Below, piece by piece: positions 44,314-53,431 of a stretch of DNA of 64,000 nt; the first letter of the stretch is position 1, and each line of letters begins with the position of its first letter. The DNA is from an uncultured Granulosicoccaceae bacterium (GTDB lineage: Bacteria > Pseudomonadota > Gammaproteobacteria > Granulosicoccales > Granulosicoccaceae). The notes below the pieces were generated by a model. That model was given only the letters and a program-made list of their open reading frames with translations. It did not search any database and was not told the origin of the DNA. The stretch is taken from contig CALFCF010000046.1 of assembly GCA_937951345.1 (NCBI GenBank), positions 54,327 to 118,326 of the forward strand. Reading direction: 5' to 3'. The position numbers were made by a program, and so were the translations under genes.

Positions 44314-44747
44314 GACGATCGTCCAGGGCTGTGCACTATTGTTAACTCGATTCCATTTCAAGTATTGCAATCGGGAAACTTAACCCCGTTATGTGGCTTG
44401 CGATCACAAGATCTGTTGCACTCGGTGGTAAAGTTCTGACGTGCAGAGTGATGTGCACTAAAGATCAGCAGCCTGACGGTTTTTATCTGTTCGATAAATT
44501 CTTTGTAGGGTGAACGTATTGTGAAACTTCGCTTATGGAGTTTAATTAACTGAAATTTGGTCTACTGTTACCTGTAAGGACTATAGGAATTGTGCGTCGT
44601 TTAGACGATGTGCCCGATAGTTCGTGACTAGCATTCGTTCCGGTTACCCGGACACAGAATTTTATTGATCGGTAGGGCTGTCTAGCGAGTCCGTTAAACC
44701 GACTGAAGATATATGATTTTTCGGTAGAAATATAAAGAGGAATGACT

Positions 44748-45803
44748 ATGTACAAACGCTACCTTGGTTATACCTTGATTGCCGCCAGTCTGGCAATCGT
44801 AGGTTGTTCGTCAAGCGACGATGATGCGGATCCGGTGGACATGATGCCGGTGGATATGATGCCAGTAGACATGATGCCGGTTGACATGATGCCAGTGGAC
44901 ATGATGCCGGCAGGTTTCACTCCGCCAGCAGATGCAGCGGCTTCTGTCACTGATTTGCTCCCGGCAGAACTGTTAAACGCTCTGAGTGCTGCCAATGTCA
45001 CGATCCCAGCGGAAGGCAACTTCACGATTTTTGCACCTAGCTCTGAAGTGCTGACTGCTGCTCAGGCTGATGGCACCGTGCTCGATGCTGCAGCACTTCA
45101 GTTCCACGTAGTGGAAGGTGTTATTGCAGCTAATCCCGGTGATACAGGTGCAACTGCATTAGCTGATGGTGATGTCACAACTCTGGGTGGTGCGATGGCA
45201 GCTGTTGCCGGTACGACCTTTGGTGGCGCGAACATCACAGCCGCGGACATGTTCGCAACAAACGGTGTTGTTCACTTTATCGATGCCATTGCTACACCTG
45301 CAGCAGTAGTCGTTGATCCCGGCATGATGATGATGACCGGTGATACTGGTGACGCGTCCTGCGGAGATCCTAACAACCCTGAATCCGCACCAGTAGCTGG
45401 AACAACCTATGCGTTGATTGCAGCAGATCCTAATTTGTCAATGTTCCGGATGCTTCTGGAAAGCACGTTTTTCTGCACCGAGTTGAACAATCCGGCTAAC
45501 AACTGGACCGTGTTTGCGCCCAACAACACAGCGCTTTCCGGATTCACCGGTACGGCAGACGCTGCCCTTGCACAAAACCACATTCATGTTGGCGCGGCAT
45601 TGCCAACTATTGCGGATTTGGCCGCGGCGGACGCTCTGACAGATGAAACTGGAAACGTTATGTTGCCGGGTCTGCTAAGCGCAGCTTCTAACCGTCTTGT
45701 AATCGACGCTGGTGCTATGACAGTCAATGGCCAGCCGATAACCGATTCGGTTGCATCGGCTGCCGGTGCTTACCACGTCATTACCGGGGTTCTCGCACCC
45801 TGA
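44748..45803 (+). CDS. FAS1 (fasciclin) domain lipoprotein
   Basis: The start is placed at 44748 because AGAGG then has a 7-nt spacing; an ATG at 44742 is too close. TLIAASLAIVGCSSS is a signal peptide with lipobox and lipid-bearing cysteine; Ser at +2 suggests outer-membrane sorting. A repeat of five VDMMP units links the lipid anchor to two FAS1 domains. Domain 1 is about residues 65-190 (NFTIFAPSSEVLTAAQADGT, LQFHVVEGVI, NGVVHFIDAIATP). Domain 2 is about 215-350 (NWTVFAPNNTALSGF, AQNHIHVGAAL, YHVITGVLAP). FAS1 domains mediate adhesion or bind lipids and matrix. The gene stands alone and ends before a strong terminator. Confidence 0.92.
   Translation: MYKRYLGYTLIAASLAIVGCSSSDDDADPVDMMPVDMMPVDMMPVDMMPVDMMPAGFTPPADAAASVTDLLPAELLNALSAANVTIPAEGNFTIFAPSSEVLTAAQADGTVLDAAALQFHVVEGVIAANPGDTGATALADGDVTTLGGAMAAVAGTTFGGANITAADMFATNGVVHFIDAIATPAAVVVDPGMMMMTGDTGDASCGDPNNPESAPVAGTTYALIAADPNLSMFRMLLESTFFCTELNNPANNWTVFAPNNTALSGFTGTADAALAQNHIHVGAALPTIADLAAADALTDETGNVMLPGLLSAASNRLVIDAGAMTVNGQPITDSVASAAGAYHVITGVLAP
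44835..44909 (+). repeat. Five 15-bp coding repeats (VDMMP)
   Basis: Five in-frame 15-bp units encode Val-Asp-Met-Met-Pro in the linker between lipid anchor and first FAS1 domain. Codons differ slightly at third positions (GTG/GTA/GTT, GAC/GAT, CCG/CCA). The copy number could vary by slippage and change the stalk length. Confidence 0.95.
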
Positions 45804-45824
45804 TACCTGATCCATCTCAGGTTA

Positions 45825-45862
45825 CAGTTGTAAAGCAACATCGCAGTTGTAAAGCAACATCG
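45825..45862. repeat. 19-bp tandem duplication after the FAS1 gene
   Basis: CAGTTGTAAAGCAACATCG occurs twice in direct succession, starting 21 bp past the stop codon. Confidence 0.9.
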
Positions 45863-45870
45863 ATACAAGT

Positions 45871-45894
45871 CTTAACCCGGTACATCGGGTTAAG
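45871..45894 (+). terminator. Stem-loop 1 after the FAS1 gene
   Basis: CTTAACCCG, a 6-nt loop and CGGGTTAAG form a perfect 9-bp stem followed by ATTT only. It precedes the stronger terminator at 45930. Confidence 0.5.
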
Positions 45895-45929
45895 ATTTGG
45901 GTCAAGACGTAACAAGAACAAAAAAGAAC

Positions 45930-45954
45930 AAAACCGCCGCATCGCGGCGGTTTT
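45930..45954. terminator. Bidirectional Rho-independent terminator
   Basis: AAAACCGCCGC, loop ATC, GCGGCGGTTTT: a perfect 11-bp stem with A-tract on the left and T-tract on the right, so it can stop transcription from both the FAS1 gene and the convergent MFS gene. Confidence 0.88.
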
Positions 45955-46004
45955 GTTTGCCCCGCCGTTTCCGTCAAACCGTTAAAAACACTCACATTTG
46001 TCTC

Positions 46005-47243
46005 TTATCTCTGCCGGTACGTCAGATAGATCAAAGATATAGCTGCGGCCAGAAGGTAAAACCCGTTCAGCGTGTTTATCTTGTTGTCCAAACTGCTGCT
46101 TACCATTGCCAGCAACATAAATATCACACAGACTGCCAATTGGGTTACATGGCTTTTGACAACCAGGTACTGTTTGCCGGTTGTTAAACCGGCAATATCA
46201 AAGAAACGTTTGTTGAATACTAACCTGAAGAATGACGTGCAAAAGGTGATAAAGATCAATAGTACTGCCAGATAAGACATCTGCAGCGCTTCACCGTTTT
46301 CAGTTGCAGCTGTGCCGCTGTCAAGGAGTGGTCTTACTGCCCAACCGATTGCGTAAAGAATAACCGCCCAGCGAAAAAGGTTCTCACCTGTGAACCTGTC
46401 AATGGTATTTTTTGCGATATAAAAAAGAATAGCGAAACCGATTGCCAGGGCAATAACTGTCAGGCCAAAGCGTGTGAAATTCTCACGACTGAGAATGAAC
46501 AAGGATAATGTCCAGAAGTGGCTTTCCAGAAATAAAAATAACCCGTCAATTACGAATATCCGCCCGGAGTTATGACGGTCGCTGCAACGGATGATGTTGT
46601 TTAGCGTAGTTGGTGTATATCCAGGTTCCAGCAATCGCTGGTTATCGAACTTTAAGAACCACAGACTGCAAGCAAGCGATAGTAAGGCGGATACGCAAAG
46701 TACTGCGAGCATACCGTGGTGCTCAAGCAACAGTCCGCCAGCTAGGATGCCAACTTTTAGTGCGATAGTGACAACGATCTGGAGGTTGCCATACTGTCGC
46801 CCGGACGTGGCCGGGGTTGCCCTGTCAATGAACAAGCAACGTTGTGTGGTCCAGAAAAAACAGTTGTAAGCACCGTTTGCCACCGCCAGAGATGTAAGCA
46901 GGATTGATTCTGGAAACAGGTTGCTACCCGCTGCAATTGCAACAAGGAGCAATTCGAGCGCAAAACTGATTGCGAATAATCGTCTTGCAGCGTGCTTTTT
47001 TGCTAATACTTCCCAGACTTTCAGGCAAAGACTGAATGTCAGGCCACTGATCGCAACGAACAAACATATCGCTGCTAACGAATAGTCACTTCGCCACAAC
47101 CAAACGGGTATATAAAACGGGAATATACCGATAAGTAGGGAGTGTGCACCCAGAAACTGGTAGAACGTGCCGGGTTTTGTGGATTGGGTTTGATCGTTTG
47201 GATTCTGACCCTGACCGGTGGGATTACTGCTGTCGCTAATCAT
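46005..47243 (-). CDS. MFS-type multi-pass membrane transporter
   Basis: A 412-residue protein with about ten to twelve hydrophobic segments spread from residue 27 to the end (for example LLIGIFPFYIPVWLW, LAAICLFVAISGLTFSLCL and GFAILFYIAKNTIDRF). A cytoplasmic N-terminus rich in Gln, Asn and Pro precedes them. The general layout and the short basic loop after segment 3 (KHAARRL) fit the major facilitator superfamily. No substrate motif is recognised. It lies 81 bp downstream of, and on the same strand as, the ATP-grasp gene, so export of the ligase product is a reasonable guess. Confidence 0.65.
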   Translation of the reverse strand: MISDSSNPTGQGQNPNDQTQSTKPGTFYQFLGAHSLLIGIFPFYIPVWLWRSDYSLAAICLFVAISGLTFSLCLKVWEVLAKKHAARRLFAISFALELLLVAIAAGSNLFPESILLTSLAVANGAYNCFFWTTQRCLFIDRATPATSGRQYGNLQIVVTIALKVGILAGGLLLEHHGMLAVLCVSALLSLACSLWFLKFDNQRLLEPGYTPTTLNNIIRCSDRHNSGRIFVIDGLFLFLESHFWTLSLFILSRENFTRFGLTVIALAIGFAILFYIAKNTIDRFTGENLFRWAVILYAIGWAVRPLLDSGTAATENGEALQMSYLAVLLIFITFCTSFFRLVFNKRFFDIAGLTTGKQYLVVKSHVTQLAVCVIFMLLAMVSSSLDNKINTLNGFYLLAAAISLIYLTYRQR

Positions 47244-47324
47244 TATTGGTCAGGGGATGTCTGTGTCGGTTAACAAGTCCGCGGCATCATAGGAAATGGC
47301 GGCCTGTTTTACACACGAGAGCTG

Positions 47325-48236
47325 CTAGAAGATATCAGCGTCAGCTATCTCAAGACTGTTCATCTTGGCGTAGAACTCCCGAAGGTCATGCTTTTCTCCA
47401 TAACGTGGCACGTCATGCATCTTCATGTAGGGTCGCGAGTTCACTTCCAGCAGAATGCAACGTTGGGTTTTGTAGCTTTGTTCGATGCCGTGCTCGAATA
47501 TGATATCTATGCCCAACACATTAGCGCCAAAAACAGAGACTACCCGTTGCAGCATCTCTATGTTGTCCGGATGCACGTCATCGCTGTTGATTGATTCCAC
47601 AATGCCGCCTGGTGCCAGTGCGACACGATTGAACAGATATACCCTTTCTCCATCCGCTGGTATGGTTGCAAATGATTTTCCATCGCGCTTTAGGTAATTG
47701 CTTACATCGGGAGATTTTTTAATCGGGTAGATAACCGGGTGGAGTTGCATCGCTTCGCGCGTTGCGTTCTCATCGTCAATTAGTTTTTCGATCGTATCAA
47801 TACCATTGCCGTCCACAAAAGGCGGGTACCGCCGAATCACTGAAATGATTCCGTCAGTCGTTGTTAGCGCACGGTAATTTGCACCGAGAAGATATTGCTC
47901 GATGACACTCGTTGGCCACCATACCTTGACCATCAGAGCCGCTTTCAATAACTCCTTCCTGTTATTGATAGGGAAGTGACTGCCGCGGGAGTAACCACTG
48001 ACGTTGGGCTTGACCACCAGCGGGTAGCCGTATTGATCGGCAAACCGGAGTGCTTTGGAAGGGCTAAAAAAAATATCTCCCTTGGCATGCGGGAGATCAT
48101 GTTTCTCAAACATGGCTCGTCCCTGTGCTTTGGAACGGCTGTTGCGGCGCACATCAAGCGGGTTGTAGTTGCTACAACCGTCCATGTATTTCTTACTTAA
48201 GTAAGTGTATATGTGTTTCTTGATTGCTCTTATCAT
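47325..48236 (-). CDS. ATP-grasp ligase-like protein
   Basis: A 303-residue ATP-grasp protein. FADQYGYPLVVKPNVSGYSR supplies the ATP-binding lysine and glycine loop, SVIEQYLLGANYRALTT is the next strand pair, and VLGIDIIFEHG with CILLEVNSRPYMKMHD carries the acidic residues and asparagine that hold Mg2+. The arrangement resembles cyanophycin synthetase and glutathione synthase-like domains, which join a carboxylate to an amine at the cost of ATP. The N-terminus (about 45 residues) has no signal peptide and contains SKAQGRAMFEKHDLPHA, also typical of the fold. Substrates are unknown. It lies upstream of an MFS gene and, beyond an IR247 copy, downstream of a second ATP-grasp-like gene. Confidence 0.82.
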   Translation of the reverse strand: MIRAIKKHIYTYLSKKYMDGCSNYNPLDVRRNSRSKAQGRAMFEKHDLPHAKGDIFFSPSKALRFADQYGYPLVVKPNVSGYSRGSHFPINNRKELLKAALMVKVWWPTSVIEQYLLGANYRALTTTDGIISVIRRYPPFVDGNGIDTIEKLIDDENATREAMQLHPVIYPIKKSPDVSNYLKRDGKSFATIPADGERVYLFNRVALAPGGIVESINSDDVHPDNIEMLQRVVSVFGANVLGIDIIFEHGIEQSYKTQRCILLEVNSRPYMKMHDVPRYGEKHDLREFYAKMNSLEIADADIF

Positions 48237-48273
48237 TGAAACGTCAATTATATTTTGATCTTTCGTGAGGTTC

Positions 48274-48520
48274 TAGCCTGCTCTCTTCATGAAGGGTTCG
48301 CCACCAGAGTCTGGCTGCCTAAGCAGGTCGCTCGATTTAGCGAAATTCGTAGAAATCTACGAGTTGAGCCGAATCGAGTGAGCTGCGACGGCAGACGGGC
48401 ACTGGGGGTGAATAGAAAACAGTGTGCGAATACCCGCAGCGACGCTAAAACTGCTTTTCTAACTGGAAATTGCTTAGTTTTCAGTGTCACTGTTTTCGCC
48501 TTCGTGAATAGAGCAGGCTA
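48274..48520 (-). mobile_element. IR247 repeat, copy 4
   Basis: A full 247-bp copy in reverse orientation relative to copy 1. The left flank reads TCTAG and the right flank GCTAA, consistent with a TA duplication. The internal 67-codon frame (48287-48490, minus strand) is open, as is an 88-codon frame on the opposite strand. It sits between the two ATP-grasp genes, 38 bp upstream of the first. Confidence 0.92.
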
Positions 48521-48746
48521 ACTCACCGCGTGTGCTGGCTAATTTAATTTGGCAAATATTTTCAAGAGGATTGTACTCGCCAAGGAGTGTACTCGTAAGA
48601 CACTGAATTGCTTGTCAGTTAAAAGTCAGCATGCAGCATCTTTTGTGTCTTTACCTCTGTTACCGAGTGCATTACAAGCATCGGCAGAGCATGTAGCAAC
48701 TGCAAACACATCAATAGGGTAGATGTAGCAGGATTTGTACTGCTAG

Positions 48747-48762
48747 GGAACCTCTGATTTAT
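48747..48762. mobile_element. Solo end of the nested MITE family (MITE-2)
   Basis: GGAACCTCTGATTTAT matches the terminal inverted repeat of the 141-bp element at 53635-53775. No matching second end is found nearby, so it is a remnant or the end of a larger, decayed element. Confidence 0.55.
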
Positions 48763-48839
48763 GCTTCCACCTTGTTTACGTGTAACCCTGTCACGCCAGA
48801 GTATTTCCGGCGCGCCCTTGATTCAAGGCCAACCTGTTG

Positions 48840-49691
48840 TTAGTTCAACAAAAAGTTGCGTAATGCGTTGCCGATCGCACCGCGTTGGCGGTTGTACAGC
48901 AGCATGCTGGTGAAAACAGGAAACGTTTTTTGATTACGGTCTATCGATCGTGTCACTCTCGCAAGAGAGCGCCCCACTTTGAGTATAAACTCGAGCTTGT
49001 TCTTCCATGTGTAGCTCTGATCCATCAGATTAATTGGCATTGGTGTAAACAAGTTGATTTCGACAATGTGGAATTTACCGGCCACCATGTCTTCAATTGA
49101 ATCCGCACGTACGCACAATCGTGATTGCCCGAATCTGCCTATCTTGAGCTTGTATTGAGACAGTTGATCCAGTTGCTGTTCACTGAGCGAGCCGGTTAAT
49201 TCTTTGTAGACCGTGTCGTTGTTGTAGATACTGTTAATCGGAAATGGATGTGTTTTATTGATGGTCTCAGTGACCGTGATGATATCGGCCTTGTCAAACT
49301 TGCGGGTGGCAAAGGTGCTGAAGATTTCGAACTCGCGTTGCCCCGGGGCCGCTTCCTGAACAATGTATGATCGGTCAGATTTGCTCAACCGTCTCGCTAT
49401 GTTCGCAAACTGCTCGGCGGTGTCAGCACGCTCAATGCCGATGCTGTTCTGTCCCCACTCGGGCTTGATAAATACCGGGAATGTATCCGGTACATCTGAT
49501 ATATCCAGTCGCATCTGCTTCAGACGCCACGGAGCCGGGAACATATCATCCAGTGCCAATTTGGAAAAAATTCCCTTCTCGCGCGAGAACAAACGAGCGT
49601 TAATTTGAAAGTAACGCCACGGTCCGGTTTTTATGACAAGACAGCAAAGTATGTATGTCCCGATGATCAGGGCTGAGAGTAGACTTTTCAT
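48840..49691 (-). CDS. Membrane-anchored ATP-grasp-like protein
   Basis: A 283-residue protein with a hydrophobic N-terminus (LLSALIIGTYILCCLVI) that looks like an uncleaved membrane anchor. The rest resembles an ATP-grasp domain: FPVFIKPEWGQNSIGIERAD (binding lysine and glycine loop), SYIVQEAAPGQREFEIFST (hinge strand) and GKFHIVEINLFTPMPIN (Mg2+-binding E and N). Similar sequences are annotated as D-Ala-D-Ala ligase-like or alpha-L-glutamate ligase-like. A membrane anchor on an ATP-grasp enzyme is uncommon and would place it at the inner membrane, probably facing the cytoplasm where ATP is. With the neighbouring ATP-grasp and MFS genes it may form one biosynthetic unit. Confidence 0.7.
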   Translation of the reverse strand: MKSLLSALIIGTYILCCLVIKTGPWRYFQINARLFSREKGIFSKLALDDMFPAPWRLKQMRLDISDVPDTFPVFIKPEWGQNSIGIERADTAEQFANIARRLSKSDRSYIVQEAAPGQREFEIFSTFATRKFDKADIITVTETINKTHPFPINSIYNNDTVYKELTGSLSEQQLDQLSQYKLKIGRFGQSRLCVRADSIEDMVAGKFHIVEINLFTPMPINLMDQSYTWKNKLEFILKVGRSLARVTRSIDRNQKTFPVFTSMLLYNRQRGAIGNALRNFLLN

Positions 49692-50229
49692 GTAACCGCG
49701 ATAACCGTCATTTTTTCAGGCTCTTGTAGCAGGACGTGTTGAGCAGCGAGTGTCAGTCCTGAGGACGTTCAGCAGGATGCGCAACGCAATAAAACCGTCT
49801 AAAACAACAAGATAGACACACTGATTGTAGTAAATCCTGCAGTAGTATATACCAGTGTCAAGCTTTTGTTGCCTGCAGGAGGTCAAGTTTGGTGGACGTT
49901 TGTCCACGCTTTGTGATCATTCTCAATTTTTGCTTGTCAGCATTAATTGAAGCTGAAAATTTTGAGCTTTCCAGCATCTTTTTTAGCTTCACCAACCCAG
50001 CCTCCTGTAAGCCTTAATGATACTGGGATAATTGGCTGCAGAATCTGCTGACTTAACGTCGTCAGATCGCGGAGCAGCAGAACTTTACCTATGACAGATT
50101 TGAGCTGACAGGGTTCCGTTGCGGTCACAGGTCACATAAAAAGAGCCAAGATGCTGATGATACAAACCGCTTTGCAGTCAGTTGAACAATAGCTAACGCG
50201 ATCACTCTGGATACGGTGATCCGGTGTGG
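49692..50229. other. Intergenic region with no gene recognised
   Basis: 538 bp between the membrane-anchored ATP-grasp gene and the aspartic protease gene, both on the minus strand. Only short frames without motifs are present, and no repeat of the families seen elsewhere. It should contain the promoter of the ATP-grasp gene. Confidence 0.5.
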
Positions 50230-50775
50230 TTACGGTGGCGTGATTGTCAGGACCGTATCCTGTACAGACAAATTGAAATGGCGCAGGAAGTTCATACCCA
50301 GCAGCACCGCCTCGCCTTGCATATGCGGATTGACATGGCCGTTGACTTCGTGGCGTTGAAACACGCCCAGGCGAACCGCGTCCATATTGGTTGCATACAC
50401 AGTTGCTGTTCCATTGGCGGTGCTAACGGTTATCGGGCGCCCACTGACCAGACCGACCCGGTCGGCTACTTGTTGGGGAACACTGATAGAGGTGGCACCT
50501 GTATCAAGCAGAAACACAACCTCTTTACCGTTAATCTGCCCGTTGGCCACATAGTGGCCGGCGCGGTTTGCCTGCAGTCGAATAAATTCGCGGTCACCGG
50601 TGTTGCCGACAAAGACCGTCTGATTCGGGTTCTCGGCACGCTCGTACCAGCGGTGTGCGAATAACGTCATCAAACCGAGTAAAAGTACCCAAACGCCGAT
50701 GATCATCCATTTTCCCGCTCCACGGGTGTCGTTGGATGTCAGATCGTCAGGCTGGTTTGGTCTATTTTCCTGCAT
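50230..50775 (-). CDS. Membrane-anchored retroviral-type aspartic protease
   Basis: A 181-residue protein with one transmembrane segment (WMIIGVWVLLLGLMTLFA, about residues 23-40) and a C-terminal single aspartic-protease lobe. VVFLLDTGATSISVP carries the catalytic DTG, and AVLLGMNFLRHFNLSV is the closing motif of the TIGR02281 'clan AA' family. These bacterial proteases act as dimers; their targets are not known. The lobe should lie in the periplasm. The gene stands alone before the EF-G2 gene, divergent from it. Confidence 0.88.
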   Translation of the reverse strand: MQENRPNQPDDLTSNDTRGAGKWMIIGVWVLLLGLMTLFAHRWYERAENPNQTVFVGNTGDREFIRLQANRAGHYVANGQINGKEVVFLLDTGATSISVPQQVADRVGLVSGRPITVSTANGTATVYATNMDAVRLGVFQRHEVNGHVNPHMQGEAVLLGMNFLRHFNLSVQDTVLTITPP

Positions 50776-51178
50776 TGTTGTTCGGGATTTCCTTTGAGAA
50801 TAAGCCCCGCGCAGGTCCCGCCCTCAATAAGCATGCCGGGCTTTAGTGCAACGCTTGAGTCGACGACTATACTCCGGGAACAGTGTGGTGCCCGCCTGAC
50901 GGGGCAGGCTTTGCAGTGTACGTCGACTGGGGTAGGCACGTACCCGCTGGTCTGATCAGACGGTATGTCATTTTGCGGTAATAATTTTGCTATGGATATT
51001 GCAAAATTTGCCCCAATACTTGCTAGAATAGCGGGCTTCCTCAGGTTGCGCTAACCCCCGCAACCGGTCGATCCCGAATCTAACGCCTCTACCGTCCCTG
51101 TTAACACAGGTCCGGGCAGCGGCTTTTTGTTGTCCGGGTACTGGATATCAACAATTTCATATTTAGCTTGAGCATGTC
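50776..51178 (+). promoter_or_regulatory. Promoter and structured leader of the EF-G2 gene
   Basis: TGCTAGAAT at 51021-51029 looks like an extended -10 element; a weak TTGCAA -35 lies 19 bp upstream. From a start near 51036 the leader would be about 140 nt and can form three stem-loops: 51044-51065 (GGTTGCG/CGCAACC), 51097-51110 (CCTGT/ACAGG) and 51112-51137 (nine pairs including two G-U). The last is followed by 41 nt to the ATG. No known riboswitch was recognised. Confidence 0.4.
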
Positions 51179-53266
51179 ATGAGTGATTTAACGCACTACC
51201 GAAACATCGGCATATTTGCCCACGTGGATGCGGGCAAGACCACCACCACCGAACGAATTCTGAAACTGACCGGTAAGATCCACAAAACCGGAGAAGTTCA
51301 TGACGGTGAAGCTACCACCGATTTTATGGAGCAGGAGCAGGAGCGTGGTATCACAATCCAGTCTGCTGCGACCAGCTGCACCTGGGCGGATCACCGCCTG
51401 AACATCATCGATACACCCGGACACGTTGACTTCACTATTGAAGTTTACCGCTCGCTGAAGGTGCTCGATGGTGGTGTCGGTGTCTTCTGTGGCTCCGGAG
51501 GCGTAGAGCCACAATCCGAGACAAACTGGCGTTACGCGAATGAATCTGAAGTCGCACGCATCATATTCGTTAACAAGCTTGATCGCATCGGAGCGGATTT
51601 CTATCGAGTTGTTGATCAGATCAAGGATGTACTGGGTGCGCGTCCGCTGATCATGACCCTGCCGATCGGTCGTGAAGATGAATTCACGGGCATCGTGGAT
51701 CTGCTGACCGAGAAGGCCTGGATATGGGACGACTCCGGCAATCCGGAAAACTATGAATTGGTTGATGTACCGGAAGACATGAAAGACGACGTTGCCAAGT
51801 TCCGCGAAGAGTTGATCGAGACTGCTCTCGAAGCGGATGACGATGCGATGGAAAAGTATCTTGAGGGTGAAGAGCCTGATCTTGATACGCTAAAGGCCTG
51901 TGTACGCAAAGGCACAATCGATCTGACATGGTTCCCGACCTTGTGTGGGTCTGCGTTTAAAAATAAAGGTGTGCAGCCTGTATTGAACGCCGTAGTTGAC
52001 TATCTGCCGAATCCGACCGAAGTCAAACCACAACCCGAGATGGATCTTGAAGGTAACGAGACCGGCGACGTTGCACATGTAAGCACATCGCATCCGTTAC
52101 GGGCACTGGCGTTCAAAATCATGGACGATCGTTTTGGTGCGCTGACGTTTATCCGTATTTACTCAGGCGTCATGAACAAGGGTGATACGGTGGTGAATAC
52201 CGCTACAGGCAAAACTGAGCGTATTGGTCGAATTGTTGAAATGCACGCCGACTCACGCGAGGAGCTTGATCAGGCCGCCGCCGGCGACATTGTTGCTGTA
52301 CTCGGCATGAAAAACGTGCAGACAGGGCATACGCTTGCTGATCAGAAACAGCCGGCCACGCTCGAACCGATGGTATTCCCTGACCCGGTTATCTCAATTG
52401 CGGTTAGCCCGAAAGACAAGGGTGCATCCGAAAAACTTGGGATAGCGCTCGGTAAGATGATTGCTGAGGACCCGTCATTCCGCGTTGAAACCGACGAGGA
52501 AAGCGGTGAAACAATCCTCAAAGGTATGGGTGAGCTGCACCTGGATATCAAAATAGATATTCTCAAACGCACGCACAGTGTTGAAGTTGAGGTTGGTAAA
52601 CCTCAGGTCGCTTATCGTGAAACGATCACGCAGCCGATCGAAGATACCTACACGCACAAGAAGCAGACAGGTGGTTCAGGTCAGTTTGGCAAGATTGACT
52701 ACACCATTAGCCCTGCTGAACGAGGTGCCGGATTCGAATTTGAATCTGTTGTGACTGGCGGAAACGTGCCAAGAGAGTATTGGCCAGCAGTTGAGAAAGG
52801 CTTCAAGATGAGCATGGATGCAGGTGTTTTAGCCGGCTACCCGTGTCAGGACATCAAAGTCACCCTGAAAGACGGTGCATTCCACGCGGTCGATTCGTCA
52901 GCAATGGCATTTGAAATCGCAGCTCGGGCAGCTTATCGACAGTCCGTACCTAAAGCTGCTCCGCAGTTGATCGAGCCGGTGATGAAAGTTGATGTGTACA
53001 CGCCCGACGATCATGTCGGTGATGTGATCGGCGATTTAAACCGTCGTCGCGGCATGATCAAGTCGCAGGAACCGGGTGCGACCGGTGTGCGTATTCGTGC
53101 AGAGGTACCTCTGGCTGAAATGTTCGGCTATATCGGTGACCTGCGCACGATGACATCGGGTCGCGGGCAATTCTCGATGGAATTCGAGTACTACGCTCCG
53201 TGTCCGAAAAATGTGGCTGAAGTGGTCATCAAAGAAGCAGAAGAGCGTGATAAGGCTGCTTCCTGA
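51179..53266 (+). CDS. fusB: Elongation factor G, second type (EF-G2/FusB)
   Basis: A 695-residue translational GTPase. [18 protein letters not shown] is the G1 loop, [20 protein letters not shown] the switch I region, [21 protein letters not shown]3, and [16 protein letters not shown]4. Domains III-V follow, with [21 protein letters not shown] and RRGMIKSQE. The opening [16 protein letters not shown] and [15 protein letters not shown] match the paralogous FusB group of Pseudomonas and Vibrio rather than the str-operon EF-G. The gene is not beside rpsL/rpsG/tuf. Its role may be in ribosome recycling or under special conditions; in other bacteria duplicated EF-Gs share elongation and recycling. 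Confidence 0.93.
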   Translation: MSDLTHYRNIGIFAHVDAGKTTTTERILKLTGKIHKTGEVHDGEATTDFMEQEQERGITIQSAATSCTWADHRLNIIDTPGHVDFTIEVYRSLKVLDGGVGVFCGSGGVEPQSETNWRYANESEVARIIFVNKLDRIGADFYRVVDQIKDVLGARPLIMTLPIGREDEFTGIVDLLTEKAWIWDDSGNPENYELVDVPEDMKDDVAKFREELIETALEADDDAMEKYLEGEEPDLDTLKACVRKGTIDLTWFPTLCGSAFKNKGVQPVLNAVVDYLPNPTEVKPQPEMDLEGNETGDVAHVSTSHPLRALAFKIMDDRFGALTFIRIYSGVMNKGDTVVNTATGKTERIGRIVEMHADSREELDQAAAGDIVAVLGMKNVQTGHTLADQKQPATLEPMVFPDPVISIAVSPKDKGASEKLGIALGKMIAEDPSFRVETDEESGETILKGMGELHLDIKIDILKRTHSVEVEVGKPQVAYRETITQPIEDTYTHKKQTGGSGQFGKIDYTISPAERGAGFEFESVVTGGNVPREYWPAVEKGFKMSMDAGVLAGYPCQDIKVTLKDGAFHAVDSSAMAFEIAARAAYRQSVPKAAPQLIEPVMKVDVYTPDDHVGDVIGDLNRRRGMIKSQEPGATGVRIRAEVPLAEMFGYIGDLRTMTSGRGQFSMEFEYYAPCPKNVAEVVIKEAEERDKAAS

Positions 53267-53268
53267 TT

Positions 53269-53302
53269 AATACGAATGACGCATCAATACGAATGACGCA
53301 TA
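53269..53302. repeat. 17-bp tandem duplication after EF-G2
   Basis: AATACGAATGACGCATC is followed directly by AATACGAATGACGCATA, starting 3 bp after the EF-G2 stop codon. Confidence 0.9.
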
Positions 53303-53323
53303 ACTGAGCACTACCAGGAAAAT

Positions 53324-53360
53324 ACAGCAAGCCGGGCTATGTTGCGCGGCTTGCTGTTTT
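53324..53360 (+). terminator. Rho-independent terminator after EF-G2
   Basis: ACAGCAAGCCG, a 12-nt loop and CGGCTTGCTGT form a perfect 11-bp stem closed by TTTT, 58 bp after the stop codon. Confidence 0.85.
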
Positions 53361-53431
53361 CTGTACCACCTGACTCCCGCCTGCATGTCTTAATCCGGCA
53401 TTCCCTCACTCTCCTATTTGTCTGACCTGGC

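Larger units (their letters stand above)
43799..44747. other. Long spacer between tmcA and the FAS1 lipoprotein gene
   Basis: About 950 bp without a convincing gene. It contains a 16-bp tandem duplication (43904-43935) and a truncated IR247 copy (44244-44313). A minus-strand open frame of 80 codons (44056-44298) starts inside the repeat and has no recognisable motif. The rest is A+T-rich and includes the promoter of the lipoprotein gene. Confidence 0.5.

Noticed and set aside
48255..48521. Antisense frames of 81-90 codons across IR247 copies (also at 15846-16118 and 59784-60059)
   Set aside because: They mirror the 66-codon frame on the other strand and are broken or shortened in copies 2 and 5. 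Listing both strands as genes is not supported.
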